The notes under the pieces: model-generated
Told to the model about the DNA's origin: nothing
The model's database searches: none
The model's input: only the letters and a program-made list of their open reading frames with translations
In this document: positions 16,525 to 30,000 of the stretch, in pieces
How the letters are laid out: the number at the start of each line of letters is the position of its first letter
Numbering within the stretch: position 1 is the stretch's first letter
Assembly: GCF_910592395.1 (NCBI RefSeq)
Contig: NC_088314.1
Location: forward strand, 4,960,001-5,024,000
Source: Lineus longissimus
Lineage: Eukaryota; Nemertea; Pilidiophora; Heteronemertea; Lineidae
Length of the DNA stretch: 64,000 nucleotides
Direction: 5' to 3'
Position numbers and translations under genes: made by a program

Positions 16525-19500
16525 ATGGGTAGAACCAAATCTCATGTTGATCCTGAGCTTACATTTGCTCCAAAAATCAGTGACAACAGTAGAAAGTTGG
16601 CTCTTCTAAAAATTTATGCAAAAGAGAGTGAACAGTTCGTAGATGGCGGTGCGACAAGCACATCAATTGGACAGAGTATAGAGATAGATAGCGACGTCCC
16701 CCATTTTATGAAATCGACTGTTTCCAGGAGAGAATCCGTCACAAACCTCACCCTCACGGGCCTTGCCCCACTGAAGAAAGTTCCGTCAAAAAAGAAACTG
16801 TTGCTGGGGAAAAAAATTACAAAGGTGAAGAATGAAAATGCGTCAAACTTCAACAATCTAAGTTTGAGGATTGCAAAAGAAAAAGGTGCTAAGATTCATG
16901 CTGAGATAATGGCAAAAGCTGCCACAATGCCTGCGGCCCCAAACTCGAGTCGTGTAGTCGATGATGCTGAAACATTTACATTTAAACCAAAAGTCAGTTC
17001 GAGGAGTGCCTCTATTGCGGAAAGTCTTGGGACTGATTTTATGGCAAGAAATCAACAGCATATAGAAAAACAGAAAAAACTGGTGAGTATTGACTGTTGA
17101 CCTTGAGTGTGAAACTTTTATGCACACTTGACTGTACTTAAAGAACATCGCCCTGTCCAACGGCATGAACAGTGGCCCTTGCAATTACAATTCACTCGTA
17201 ATTTTTGTGTAACCGTCCAATTTACATGTCTGAGATCTTGCCTGAAGACATATTTTCTGCACAAAGCTTCATTGGATATCGAGAACTAATTGCAAGTGTT
17301 TATTTTTTCCTCCTTTGTCAAAGTATGTAAGAAAGAGAATTTGATTATACATGTACTTGATTATACTTGCTGGAATACATGGTGTACCTTGGATACTTCG
17401 CAAACATAAGAAAATCTTGGGGTTGCCATTTCTGCTCAAGTTATCACCAAAGCAGAACTCAACAAATTGAAACATATTGTCTGATATTCTTCAGTTGGGC
17501 ATTCACAATGTTCCCTGTTCGGCCTCACAAACTTTTAGTCTCGTATGTGTTCCATTTTCAGCTGGATCAGTCAATTAGTAACCATCGAACCATCAATCCA
17601 TACACCGGAAGGTTAAGTCCTGTTCTAAGTACTTCCAAGGCAAAGAAATCAACGAATAATAAAATAGCTAAGGAGGTAAGTGATTCTTGATCAAGTGCAA
17701 TTCACATTCCCTGCTCAGGAGACCCCACCAGCCAAAATGTTCATTCTAATTGATTGATGAGGTGACTATGCACCCAGTAGGAAATTTAAAATGATCTCAA
17801 GTTTTCACCCTGCAATTAAAGGAAGTGCAATTGCAAAGCAAGTCAAGCGGGGAATATTTAGCTACTGTTCCCTTTGGTACTGATCATGGCCTGCTATTAC
17901 TTCACCTTGATATAAGTTGTAGAGATTTAGAACTTCCTGTGCTTTGCAGTTTTATGATGCTGATTGATAATTCAGTAACATTCATGTACTTTCATCATTT
18001 CTTTTCATGTTTCAGAGTAGCAATTTAGCTTGGAGCACCCCAGACGGCACAAAAATACTCACTGCAGCGATTACTAACACGAAGAGTGAGAATGAAGGAA
18101 GTCCAGCAAGACTGACACGGTCTGGGACCACCCTGACTCCTATCAAACATCCTAGTAAATCACAGTCTTCTGTGGCATTAGCAGCCAAATCCCTTGCAGA
18201 CAGTAAGTTGCCTTGTCCAATAATAAAAATCTGGGAGAAAAAGTTTTAGCATAGATTTAGTCATAGTTTAGTTAGTTGATCACATTTTAAAGATACTAAA
18301 GAAACTATTTGATACACACAGGTTGTTCTGGCTCCTCTTCATTGGTGATGAATGTGATGTGTATGCAGTTGCTCCCAGGTCCATTCTCCATACACATGTT
18401 TAAAAGTGGGGCAAAGTGTCCTGCTCAAAGACACACATGTTTAGTCGATTAGAACTGATGACCTCATTGTGAGCAGTCCTTCAAGGTCCAACCTAGTTTG
18501 CTACTGATCTCGTTGTTAATTCATTGCCGGTATTGATTTGTCCAAGTTGATCTGTGGACAGGTGTGCACACTGTTGCTCCCAGGTCTATACAGTTATGTT
18601 TTAAAATAAGATCTCTGATCGAATGGCAATGTATGATTTTCAAATATATTTGAGTCTTTCATCAAAAACGTGGCACAAGATGAGTGCCATTAGCGAAACC
18701 TGTGGTAGCTCGGATTGCAAATTCAATAAATGCACATGCTTTTTATATATCGGGCATTGTATTTCTGAAAACTGCATTTCTGAATAATTCTCTACATTTT
18801 GCTTTAAAATTGCATCTGTGCATGCTGGCTACATTGTACATGCCTGTACATGTACATATGAAATTTCAATATAATGGAAATTCAATACTGTCAGCTGTGA
18901 GTGGGAATTTCATATTCACAGATTAAACGTTTTGGAGGTTTGCTCATAAATGTTTGGTCAAAATTCTCATCGAAATATATTGTGAAAACTTGGCAAAGTG
19001 CAAATGTTTTTTGTTATTGCGCTATTCCGCTCAGTCCAGGTTGTCTTAATTGGCAGATTTGAAACTCTGGATTATGTGTATTTATATTATTTGAATGGAT
19101 TATAGCACCGTTCGCAATACTGTACAAACGGTACATGCACATCATGTTTTTCTTATACCATGGATTTAATTCTGATGCGGATAATCCTCAAATTGTGGAA
19201 ATTTCTGCATTGATATTGTAATTCCTGAAACATTGGATATATAAATCTTGAAAATGTATTTGGCTAGTTACGTTGATCCCTTGATGTGCAAAGTTGACAA
19301 TAAACATGCGAAGGTTCTAAAGAAATGTTCAGTGGGTTCGGTGAAACAGGCTGTCAGAAAGGACCAGTCGACAGTTGGGACCAAGCAGCTTCAAGTACCT
19401 CCAAAACAATGCAAGGGTCAGTTCAAAGTTGGATGTGATTGGGTGCCTCAATATCACTTATCAAGTTTGTACAAAATCCAAGTTGAGGGTCTAGGCTTTT

Positions 19501-22500
19501 ATGTATAAAATTGTATGCTATTTGTGTCAACTTTACTGCTCTACTTTTGACATCACAACACATCACATTACAGATATCGTCACGTCCGATGAAAAGCAAA
19601 TATACCAACTTGAGGTTTATTTGTAATTGCTTTCATAAAGGACTAGGCATAAGAAGTATGTGGTGCATGCAATAGAATCTCTTTGTGCAAAGTCCTTTTT
19701 TTCTAATTTGGCATGTTCACCGGTTTTACCTGCTCTAGTCTTCTTTGTTTGGTACATTGTGCCTAAGTGCATTTACACTGTGATGTTTGAATGTCTCAGT
19801 CAGTCAACAGAATTCTCAAAAAATGAATTGATTTTTAACTACTAGTCACAATATTTTCAGGTCCATACAACTCGTCCAATGCTGGCTTATTCTTTAAAAA
19901 AAAGCCATTGAAGAAGTCCACTGGCACTGACTCAGGTTTGTTCAAAACATGTTTTCGACTTAGTTTTCCCAGAACCTTATTGCTAAGGAGTATTTGGACT
20001 AAATGAGGTATACTAAATACTGAATATCTAAAGTAGCTATGTGTAAGTTGTATGTCTTGAGCTCTATTATACTCCTAAAGTTTTAAGGTGAGGTACTTTA
20101 GGCTATGTCGACTAATTTCAACCCCCTTCTGTCCAAATAGCCCCTCTTCTGTCCAAAGTTGGTGTGGTGTCCAAAAATGTAAGGTTTCTGCGTTTTAACT
20201 TACAGATACTGATGATGATGACGTCACTCCTCATCTGTCACGGAGTAAAACGATGCCACCACCATCTAGTCGGAGGCTGAGCAAAAAATCCATCTCGAGC
20301 ATCAATCTGGATCGATTAAAAAATGCCAAGACTGCTGCAGAAAAAGCCCTTAAAGTGAGTTATTTTGAATTCTTTGGTGGTTCTTTTGGTCAAGCTTTTG
20401 TGCTACACATGTTTTGGTGATCTTTCATTTGTTAAAGGCCTATGCCGTACATTGTTTTTGTATGTGCCACCGGTAAATCGAATAAACAATGCCACATACC
20501 CACTCATTTGTCAGTGTGATGAAAATTGAAAAGGAAATACCGTGAAGCATGTTTAGCAATCATGACCTGGTAAAGTCCCTAAATAGCATGAATTTAAACC
20601 TGCTTACGTAATCGTAAACATTTTTCAGCATCGGAAGATTTTCACAATCCAAGGTCCCTATTCGATTGTAAGGAAATCATTACGAAAACGAGGTTGGGTT
20701 GAAAAGTTCTACAAGCCCTCAGTGCCACAGAAGAGGACTCCAAGAACAAGTAAATCAAAGGATAAAAGCTTGAATGATTCAGATGATGATGATGATGATG
20801 ACGACGATGATGACGATGATGATACTGCCCTGGATGTGATGAAAAATGATGAGAATACTATTCCACCATGGGAGGAGGAGGGGGGCATCTATGGAATCAT
20901 GGTGAGCGTTTTCCTGAAAAATTCGAAAAAAACAGATAGGAAAGAAAAAAGGTTGAAGAAATCTGAAATATTGCCTGATATCAAAAACACATTACTTCCC
21001 CAATGTGTTTTTGCTGATATTGATAGGAAAAACAACTAAATCTATGAAAGAATTTGTTTGATCTGTATTCTCAAGCTCTTTCACATCTGTTTCAGTCACG
21101 AATTGTCCGTAACTCATCTCCAACGTTTATCTGGTGTATACGGCGGGACGCTGTTGATTATCGCTTCCTGAACAGAGACCAGATGGTCAATCATTATTGC
21201 AAGGCTGGATCGTTTACGACAAAAGTTGGACTTTGCGTGAATTTACGGAATGTGTCTTGGTATGATAACGCCAATTGTATGACGTTTTTCCCACGCTGTT
21301 ATAAACTCAGTATGGAGGAGGAGAAAGCTGCATTTATCGGTAAGAAATGAAATTTTATATTGAAAGACATCCTGACTGGACACTCAACCCAAAATGAAGG
21401 TTTCCTACTGCTCTGCTATCACCAATCTAAGACCGCTTCATAAACTACTACGAAATCGACACTTGGGGGTCTTGCCAGAAATGATGCATTGACTGTCAGA
21501 CACTATTGTCAAGTCAAGTCAACAATTGTCTTCCATATTGAATCTGGGCAAGGTTTTGTCCAAATTCAACGAAATATTGCATTAATTCTCTCATTTTTTT
21601 CAGATGATTTCCGACTAACTGCCTGTCAGAGCATCATTCGGCATGTGACACAGAGATACACCGGTCGATCGAGTCCTGAAAGCAAAACGGAAGAAGAGGA
21701 ACCCCCAAGTGATGACAAAGTGGACAAAAAGGATGGGGAGAAAGATGGGGAGAAGACTGGAGGATCTCGGCCGCCGACTGCCCCCACAACACCATGTATG
21801 AATTCAGACTGCACTAGGTCTAGACCTGGCAGTATGCAAGCTAACCCATGTGCTTGTAGTAGTAATTCACCTGATGGGGCAAAGGTTTCGGATGAGAAAG
21901 AAAAAGTGGCAGAGGACTTGTCAGAACTTTGTGACAGTACTGACACTGCCACTGGCTTGTTTAACCAAAGTAAGACTTAACACCTATATTTCTATTGTGA
22001 TGTGAGATGTCCTACTCATTGCACATCACACTTAAAGGCAAAAAGTACTAGAGTATACAGTTCAGAAGTAACATTCCTCACCAAAATGCAAAATCCTCAT
22101 CAGTATGCTCATAAAACCTGGCTTTATTACTGGTTGCCTTGAATTTCTGTAATTATCTGTTGGCCTGGTTCACACATTGGTTGCAAAAAACAATAATGTG
22201 TACAGTGATGGTTTTGAGTTGTCTCATCCTTAAAATCTACTATGGATGACTTGCCTTTTTTAGTTCCTGGCCTTTCTATGAAAAGAACAAAATTTCGGTC
22301 AGTTTTTATGGGACGGGGGTAGAGTTTAATAGAAAATTTGTCTGGTGGGTCAGCAAGGAGACTTGTGATATTGGGTGCGTTTGTTATTTGAAGGAAAGCA
22401 GAACTCCTGAAAGAAAACAACATGTGATGCACATGATGTTTGGTTGCGTCCAGCAAGAAAACTATTGCTTTTATACTGAACTTTTTAATTGTTGTAACTC

Positions 22501-25500
22501 TGTAACAAACTCCTAACAGTTTCACTCCTAAATTGTAACATATTTCACGTAGCTTGTCAAACTAGGGATGATCATTGTCTCAACACATGGAAAGAATCAA
22601 GGAGACAATGGTGTATGATTGTGAGATTTGTAGAAGCTAAATAAAATGAGTTCCATTGCACTTAACCAGTCCACTGCTCTTAATAAATGAAGTGATTTTG
22701 ATCAGTCTTGTGGCATCTTTCGCGATTATTTCAGGCGTTCTTCTGAGATTATTAGGTCTTCCTGTACCTGACGGTATGTGCAGAGTAGATGTGATCTGCA
22801 GGTTTTGAGAATTTGTTATTGTGGAGTTGAGATATGAGTTGAATCGTGTAGTTCTGAGTGTTTAAACAGCAACTAGGCACTGTCTCTGTTCTTGGTTGGT
22901 GTCGCTTTTTTAGGCTGGGTTGACGCATACTTGTCACAGTGCATGTGTCACATGTCACTTGTCGCAGGCTTGTTTGGTAATTGGTTTTGGTTTGGAAACA
23001 TGACATGACAAGTGGTAAAAGTGACAGAGTGAATCGTTTGAAGAAAGCTTTTTGGAAACGACTTGTTCCTTCTTAAAGTGACATGTTACAAGGGACATGT
23101 GAACTGTTTGTAAACCCAGCCAAAAATGGTGAACTTGTTGCACTCTTTTACAGAATGTTTATTTTATCACATCTTTGTGATCAGCAAAGCGGACCCAGGC
23201 CATAATTATATCATTGACAATGTACACCAAAATGTACACACTGATTGTGGTATACGATGTACAGATGCATCGAAGAATGTCTGCTGTTTACAATAGTCAA
23301 TTTTGAGACATGCCTGTTGTTGCTGTAATAGACTCCGTAAAACCATATTGCAAAGATTGAATTGTAACTATACATCTTGATGTCTCTCATGCACCTTCTT
23401 ATAATTGTTTCCTGTTTTAGTGTCTCGGCCGAAGAAACAACAGGGTGCACCTGTTGGCATGAGGATTATCGACCAGGCAATCCAACAGTGTGAGAGATGG
23501 TTGGCGTTCAAAGCTCATATGGATATCGACCGATGGGATGACGTGAGTAGCCAGTGAAGTTCTTACACTTTTGGTTGTAGATCAAAGTGTTGATGTTGGC
23601 TTGTTTCTTTGTCTGTCTCTGCACTCGATTTACAGGGAGCACAGCTACCAGCAATGAGTAATCTTGGTTTTATGCCTCATCGAAAATGATTTGCTGATAT
23701 CTGATGCAATGTGTCCATGTTGAGTATCAATATTATCCCTAAGATCTTTGGGCCATTACGTGTGCTGAAAACTTAATATTGAGAGTTCCTCACAAAGGAG
23801 ATTGACAATGACCTTGTGAACCTACAACCTGACTTCACTTAGTTGTTCTTTCTTTCTTTATTTGCAGCCGCATCTTCTGAGTGATTCCGCCTGGGACCAA
23901 CTCATTCAGTCATACTACAGAATAATCAAGTAAGTAAAGAAAAGTAGAGTTTGTTGATGATTGCGGTAGCAATGATAGGGACAGCTGGATTTGGCTAATA
24001 AGAGACACTCTCCACACTACAGTTGCTCATTTGAAGAACCTGGATTTAGATCAGTGGACAGCACAAGTTTTTCTGTTGAAATGAGCCACTGGACATTCAC
24101 ATCGTTATATTTCTGGCATTCATGCTTTAATGTTTGGAGGTCACTCTTGCCAGGAGTTCCTTTACATTACAATCTTTTGACATGTTTCAGTGATGGTGCT
24201 ATAATCACGAATGCGGCTTCCCGGGTCCAGGAGTGTGAACTGATAGCCAGTAAGATACGCCAGCAGAACCCCCAGTTTGATTTGGATGGCATCAGGAATG
24301 TGTGGATTGTGAAACCGGGAGCAAAGTCTCGAGGCAGAGGTGAGAGTTTGTGCCACTAATCAATGTTTTGCATATAGTCATTGAGAAGAAGGGTGATCAG
24401 ATTGGTGATAATGATGTCGGACTCATAATTCCATTCTTGTTGGTTTGATTCCTGACACCTTGCGACCTTTTGTGACTTGAATACTTCCGTTGCCAAGTTC
24501 TTTGAAATGTTTTCATGGATTGAGTCATTTTTGCTGTTTCTTTATCCACACCTGTTTGTTGTCTATTTGTAGGCATCATGGTGTATGACAACTTGGAAGA
24601 AATGTGCAAACTCGTATCCAGTAGCGTTGTCAAGAAAGAAGGCAAATATGTAGTGCAGAAGTACATAGAGCGCCCTCTATTAGTGTACAACACCAAGTTT
24701 GACATCCGACAATGGTTCCTGGTGACGGACTGGAATCCACTCACGATATGGTTCTATAAGGAGTGCTACCTCAGATTCTGCTCACAACAATTTACTCTCG
24801 ATAATTTCAATGAGTAAGTCCTATTTATTTGTAGTTGAAGCTGAAATACATAAAAAAAACCCAGGGGGCCAAGTTGGACTGTTTACTAGACAAAGCCCAG
24901 AAGAAAATAAGTATGTGTGGCACAAAGATACACCTATTTCAAAATCACTAGGAGATAATTTTGCTGCTGTTTGTCTTTCAGGGCAATCCACCTCTCCAAC
25001 TTCTCGATACAGAAGCATTACTCAAATGGACCTCGATCGAAGAGTCTTCCACGTGATAATATGTGGGATTCAGAAACATTCAAACAGTTCCTGGCGTAAG
25101 TACAATGTACTGCTGGTCAAAAATGCAATAGATCTTGGGTTTGAATTGCATTAGAACGAGACTTACATCAGAAATTCTGTTTACCTGAAGAGTGAATGCC
25201 AATGCTAATGCTGGTCTTATCTTTTTATGTTGTTGTTGTTGCAGGGGCCGAGGCCAAGGACAAGCATGGGAGGAAAAAATCTATCCAGGAATGAAAAAAT
25301 CTGTGATCTGTTCGCTCTTGTCAACGCAAGACGTCGTCGAGTATCGTAAATCGTCGTTTGAATTGTACGGTGCTGACTTCATGCTCACCGACGATCTGAA
25401 TCCATGGCTGATTGAGATCAACTCCAGTCCAACAATGTCAGCGAGTACACCTGTGACTACGAGGCTGTGCCATAACGTAATAGAGGACACAATGAAAGGT

Positions 25501-26770
25501 TAGCATATTGCATTACATTCAGTTCCTGTAAATTCTTTGTTTTGTTTTGAAGTTGACGCAATCTTATCAGTAAGCTCATTGATGTTGATTTTGTGGTGAC
25601 GTCTGGACAAATGTGCCCTCGGAAATGGGTGAATGATACACCCTCATGACTCTTCTGGGCTTGTCTGGCTGGGTTGGAAAGATTGCCACCTATATAGGTC
25701 ATCAGTAGAATCATTATGGGTCTGTCAGACACTTTTGGGTTATGATGTTGTAATTTTACCTTTAAAACCAATACTTCTACGGTTTACTCCTCTTTCCAGT
25801 TGTGATTGACCGAAAATATGATAGGAACTGTGATACTGGTGACTTTGAGTTGGCGTTCAAACAAAATCCAGTGACTGTGCCGCCATATATTGGAATAAAC
25901 CTTTCAGTTGAGGGGCAGGGAATACGTAAACCGTACATGCCGATTGTGATAAAAAATACGGAGGACAATCCATATATGCAGAAAGTGCCTGCCCCGAAAA
26001 TGGTTACCACGGGGAAAACTGCACCATCATCTGCTCCAAGTCAATCTCAGTCGCATACCCCGGTGAAGTATAACATGACTCATGCTAAAACACCTCCACA
26101 TAATTCAACCAAAGATACGAAGAAAGATAGTGTGGCATCTGGTGACATGAATAAGAAGGAGAAAGACTCTAAACCAATCGGCAGTAATTCTAGTACTAAG
26201 CAAGACAGTTCAGTAGCTGAATCAGAAAATTGTAGCGTCAAAAGCGGGAGCGTCACAAGTGCTAAAACGGAAACGAAGAAGTCTCAAAAAGTTTCATTGG
26301 ATCATAAAGTCCTTCTAGTGGAGCGTGAGAAGTTGCCAATGAGGATGACGAATGTAGCGGCAGCGGATTTCAAACCAGTCAAAATGGGGAATAAAGGTAA
26401 CCCAACTTACAAATTAGATGAGACGAAGGAAACGGCAGAGAGTTGGCCAGCGTCTAAGTATTTTAGACCGAATTTCAAGGCGAGGTCGCAGGATCCTGCT
26501 ACCTCTACGCCATACATGATAAAGCGGCCTGTACCCATCCGACGAGGGGCACCAAGAAAGCGGCTTGACGATCAAAAGAGTGACGGTGCTCTGATCAGTC
26601 TCCCAGACCCAAGGCCAAGATTCCCTCAAGTGCCTTACGTTGGGTGCCCTATCCCCACCCCACGTAGACATCCGACTGAATCCCCGAAACTCAGATTTTT
26701 CAAGTCCAAAAATCCATTTCATGCCCATCACGCTACGGTGCGAAACCCTGTAGCTGTGCCGAATACATAG
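16525..26770 (+). CDS. TTLL-A: tubulin glycylase of the TTLL3/TTLL8 type, fifteen exons, 1292 residues
   Basis: Family members add glycine side chains to tubulin tails in cilia and flagella. Exons: 16525-17082, 17562-17675, 18016-18202, 19861-19935, 20206-20354, 20629-20901, 21096-21339, 21604-21969, 23421-23542, 23868-23929, 24191-24339, 24573-24813, 24982-25095, 25245-25498, 25800-26770; all GT-AG, 1293 codons in phase. Residues 1-360 are a low-complexity extension with ELTFAPKIS and FTFKPKVSS motifs. The glycylase core follows: [24 protein letters not shown], a 14-Asp run, [23 protein letters not shown], a charged linker, [14 protein letters not shown]-type ATP loop (here [14 protein letters not shown]), [28 protein letters not shown] and [15 protein letters not shown] with the metal-binding Glu and Asn, then [11 protein letters not shown] typical of TTLL3/8. 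The tail is basic, Pro/Ser-rich and probably disordered. TTLL3 versus TTLL8 cannot be decided by eye, so no symbol is given. Confidence 0.93.
18300..18600. repeat. Dispersed-repeat fragments in TTLL-A intron 3
   Basis: Within this intron the phrase 'gttgctcccaggtc' occurs twice, near 18368 and 18568. It is accompanied by 'gtggggcaaagtgtcctgct', a wording typical of SINE-like repeats in aquatic animals. The boundaries are not clear. Confidence 0.35.
20781..20822 (+). repeat. GAT/GAC trinucleotide repeat encoding 14 aspartates
   Basis: Fourteen GAT or GAC codons run in a row inside TTLL-A exon 6, just after the RGWVEK block of the glycylase core. The mixture of GAT and GAC suggests the tract has been stable long enough to gain silent changes. 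The corresponding exon of TTLL-B (40171-40371) lacks it. Confidence 0.9.
22912..23123. mobile_element. MITE-like element (family 3) in TTLL-A intron 8
   Basis: The segment begins with GGCTGGGTT and ends with AACCCAGCC, a perfect 9-bp inverted repeat, and is about 212 bp long. Beyond the ends, both arms contain TTGTCAC/GTGACA and ACATGT motifs in mirrored order. A related arm occurs at about 45380-45440, just after the TTLL-B stop codon. No protein is encoded. Non-autonomous DNA transposon is the best reading. Confidence 0.5.
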
Positions 26771-27085
26771 TTAGAAACTGTCAGAAATGGATTGGGTTGA
26801 AATCCATTTTTGAACATGTAAATATAGATAGTCATATGATAAACTTGTACAGATTTTAAATCTATCATCCTAATCACACTGCTCAAGAATCCAATGACAA
26901 TGTAGCTAAAGTACACTGCAGACAAGGGATTTTTATTGCTGAGATGTGTAATATTCATTTCTAAGGTCATTTGTCTTTGGGCAAGATTGGTCATCCACTG
27001 CGATAGGCGACTACATACATTTACATGTACTGTCTGTTACAGAAATGACATCAACTGCAATAAAAGATCACTTGTCTGTGGTCCA
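26771..27085 (+). other. 3' UTR of TTLL-A
   Basis: This AT-rich stretch follows the TAG at 26768-26770. An AATAAA at 27059-27064 ('gcaataaaagatc') is the first strong poly(A) signal and would give a 3' UTR of about 310 bp. Confidence 0.5.
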
Positions 27086-30000
27086 CTTTAGTCTCTCTGC
27101 ATGATCGCAAATATTCACCTGTAATTAACTTCATTCAACACCTTGGGTCTCTCTGGATGAAGTTCATCTTGTCTTACATTGGCCAGTATTTTGCTACCCC
27201 TTCCTGAAAATCTCCTAACATAAATCCCTTTATAAGGAAACAATTTCAGAGCACTTCCTTTTAATATTACTCATGAAAATTCTGAGGAAAGTGGTCGAAA
27301 TTGAACCAAATTCTCATCCCAATTGGTAAAATTTGTGTTTGGAATGCTTCTAAGGCTACAATTATGGCTTGAAGTTTGAGACTCACGCAAAAATCCCATC
27401 GATCTCACTTTCTGCTTCTACTAACATGACTAACCAAGTGCCCATGGTTCATCTGTTGAAAAAAGAATAGGATTTTTCTTCTTCTTGGGAATAAGGATAA
27501 GGTTTCTTCTGCCAAATGCGATACTGGCTTTTATTTTCTGAACAACTCATAATATGGTATATCTGCTGATGTGGACAAGTTTTCCTGGTGCATTTTAGCT
27601 CCAACCTCACGGTTTTGGGTGAGACGACCAACATATTACCAGTTTTTGGCGAGAAACCAGTTTTGGTGAGACAACCAATGTAATCAGCAGTGTTAACATG
27701 GGTTGGTTTCCTTAAACTCTCTCTCATCCTGACTTCATACTATTATTCCGAGATCCATGCTCAAATAGTCCCCCCACTGGTCCTTAACATACTTTTCTAC
27801 TGACTATCCCTGAACAACCATTCTAACATTGAACATCACCCTCCATTCACCTCTACAGGTACATCCTTACTAAACATTTATTTTAAGGTAAAAAGCATAG
27901 GAAAAATGGCATGAAAGCCACCCAGATAGTCAACGTGAAGTTCCCTCTACCCAAACGGCTGACAGGCTATGAGACCTATAAACTTCCTGTCATAAAGACG
28001 CATCTCTATTAACCCTTGCCCGTGTGTAGGTATGATTCCAGTACTCTACGACCTTACCCCACTGAGCACCCACACTGAATAACTATTTGTCCTAATTTAA
28101 CAGTTTTCCACACCTTTGTTTTCCTACTTTTGATGGAATTTAAAATTGTCAGTGTTAATGATTTATGACCCACTCGGTCCTTAATCCGTGAGGCAGTCTC
28201 CAAATGGAGGGGAGAGGGTCTGATTTGGTACACTGTTGTTTGCATGCACCCACAAGACTTTGTCGGGGCAGAGACTCTGGCAAATGCAAACACTTCACTA
28301 GAGTGTATATAATGGTCTGTAGAATGCAAGTTGCAATTGAAATTTTGGCCACTAGGGGGCCAAAACTGAAACAAAAAAAGTGACCAGTCGCTACCATTCC
28401 ATCTGGAGGATAACAATTTTCATCAATGTCCCTTCCAAACATTTCTTTCCAATTCCTCTCAATCAAGTTAATGCCTGTGTGTCTGGCCATCCTTTATCCA
28501 TCTCCCTGTGTCAGCGTCTCAACTATACTCTTTTTCTTATTCCATGTCTGATGAGTTTCGAACTGCTCCGTCTGGATCATATGCATGCATTAATTCAAGT
28601 ATATCTAGCTAATGTACGTCTTTCCTCAAAATTTTTAGTCTTCTGCACCGTGGAGAAGTGACAAAGCTATATTTTTTAACAGGACCAATCCACTTTGAAG
28701 TCTTTTGTACTGCAGGAGTGAACCCCAAATGATTGTTGAATGTGACAGGAGTCGCTGTGGTCTGGTGGCTTGGAATCTCAGCTGGCAGTCAGCGGCCTCG
28801 AAGATCCCTGGTGCGACCCCACCATTGGCATAATCTCTAGCCAGGTCTCGCTCTCTGACTTAGCCTAACTCTGCCCTGATGCATAAAATTCGGATGATAA
28901 CTTAACGAAGCTGATATCCTACTGTACACACAACACTTTTGATGACGACATACCCCAAAAAAAATCTAAGAGTGGGATTCCCTCGTTCGCCGGTATAGCT
29001 TTGTAGGCTTGTTCATGACTGATCTAGAAGCACACTCCCACTGCACACACACACACTGTAAGTACTAACAATCACGACTTGCTTGATATCAAAAGTTCAT
29101 TTCAGCAAAGTTTAACCAAACGATACAGAAACATTTCAGTTTAGTTTATGAATCATATCTGTTCAATTTGGGCAAACTCTAGTTGAAAGAGCTTAAGATT
29201 TTTCACATTGTTCACATTGTAAAATGGCCTGGTTTTTGGTGTGACTATAAATAACAAACAAAGTGCCACCCAACACAGGATTGACCTCGTTCGTTTGATC
29301 CCAAGACAGTACCATGATGAGACAGATTTTGCTTTAAATTCTGAGCTGCTGTTGGATAGTTTTGAAAAAGATAGAAACGTCTCAATAAATAAAAATCTGG
29401 CGGGTCGGGACTAGAGATTGATGTAATGACCAAGTCGACATTAAAAACAACACGGAAAAACAAGGACGAATTTGGATATGTGGAGATTTTGACCGACGGA
29501 CGACATGACCTGGACTTGCTACTTTGCTGACTGATCGTCATACACGGTAAGTTGTATTCAAGGACAGACAGCCTATTAAAGGCAGATAGCTATTGGAATG
29601 AAACGGGAAAGAAGACTCGGTGACAACTTTGTTGATGTTGTTCTTGAAGTCCTTTGTAGGCCTCTGTTCCTTCACCCTGTACAGTGTTTTCCCTGCATCA
29701 TTGCTACTGCTCGCACATGCACCATAACTTTTTGGCATGGTTGGTTTTATTTCAACATTGTGCATTATTTGCCTTGACTGGATGCCTTTCAATAATCTAA
29801 TGAAAGGGTGGCAGAAAATGCGGTGTACCAGGATAGGTGTCCTTTAAAGCTTTTCAGCATTTGCCGAAAATATCATTCAAAGCATTTTTTGAAAAGGTTT
29901 TCAACAATGGCACTGATTTTTGCCCTGTTGGTAAAGAGCCCTGGGTCAAGGTCATTAAAATATCCTTCACCTCTCTCGATCTGCAGATTTCCAGTTTCCG

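Noticed and set aside
28751-28845. Functional tRNA gene
   Set aside because: Box-like motifs are present, but the acceptor and anticodon stems do not pair. A SINE fragment is more likely.
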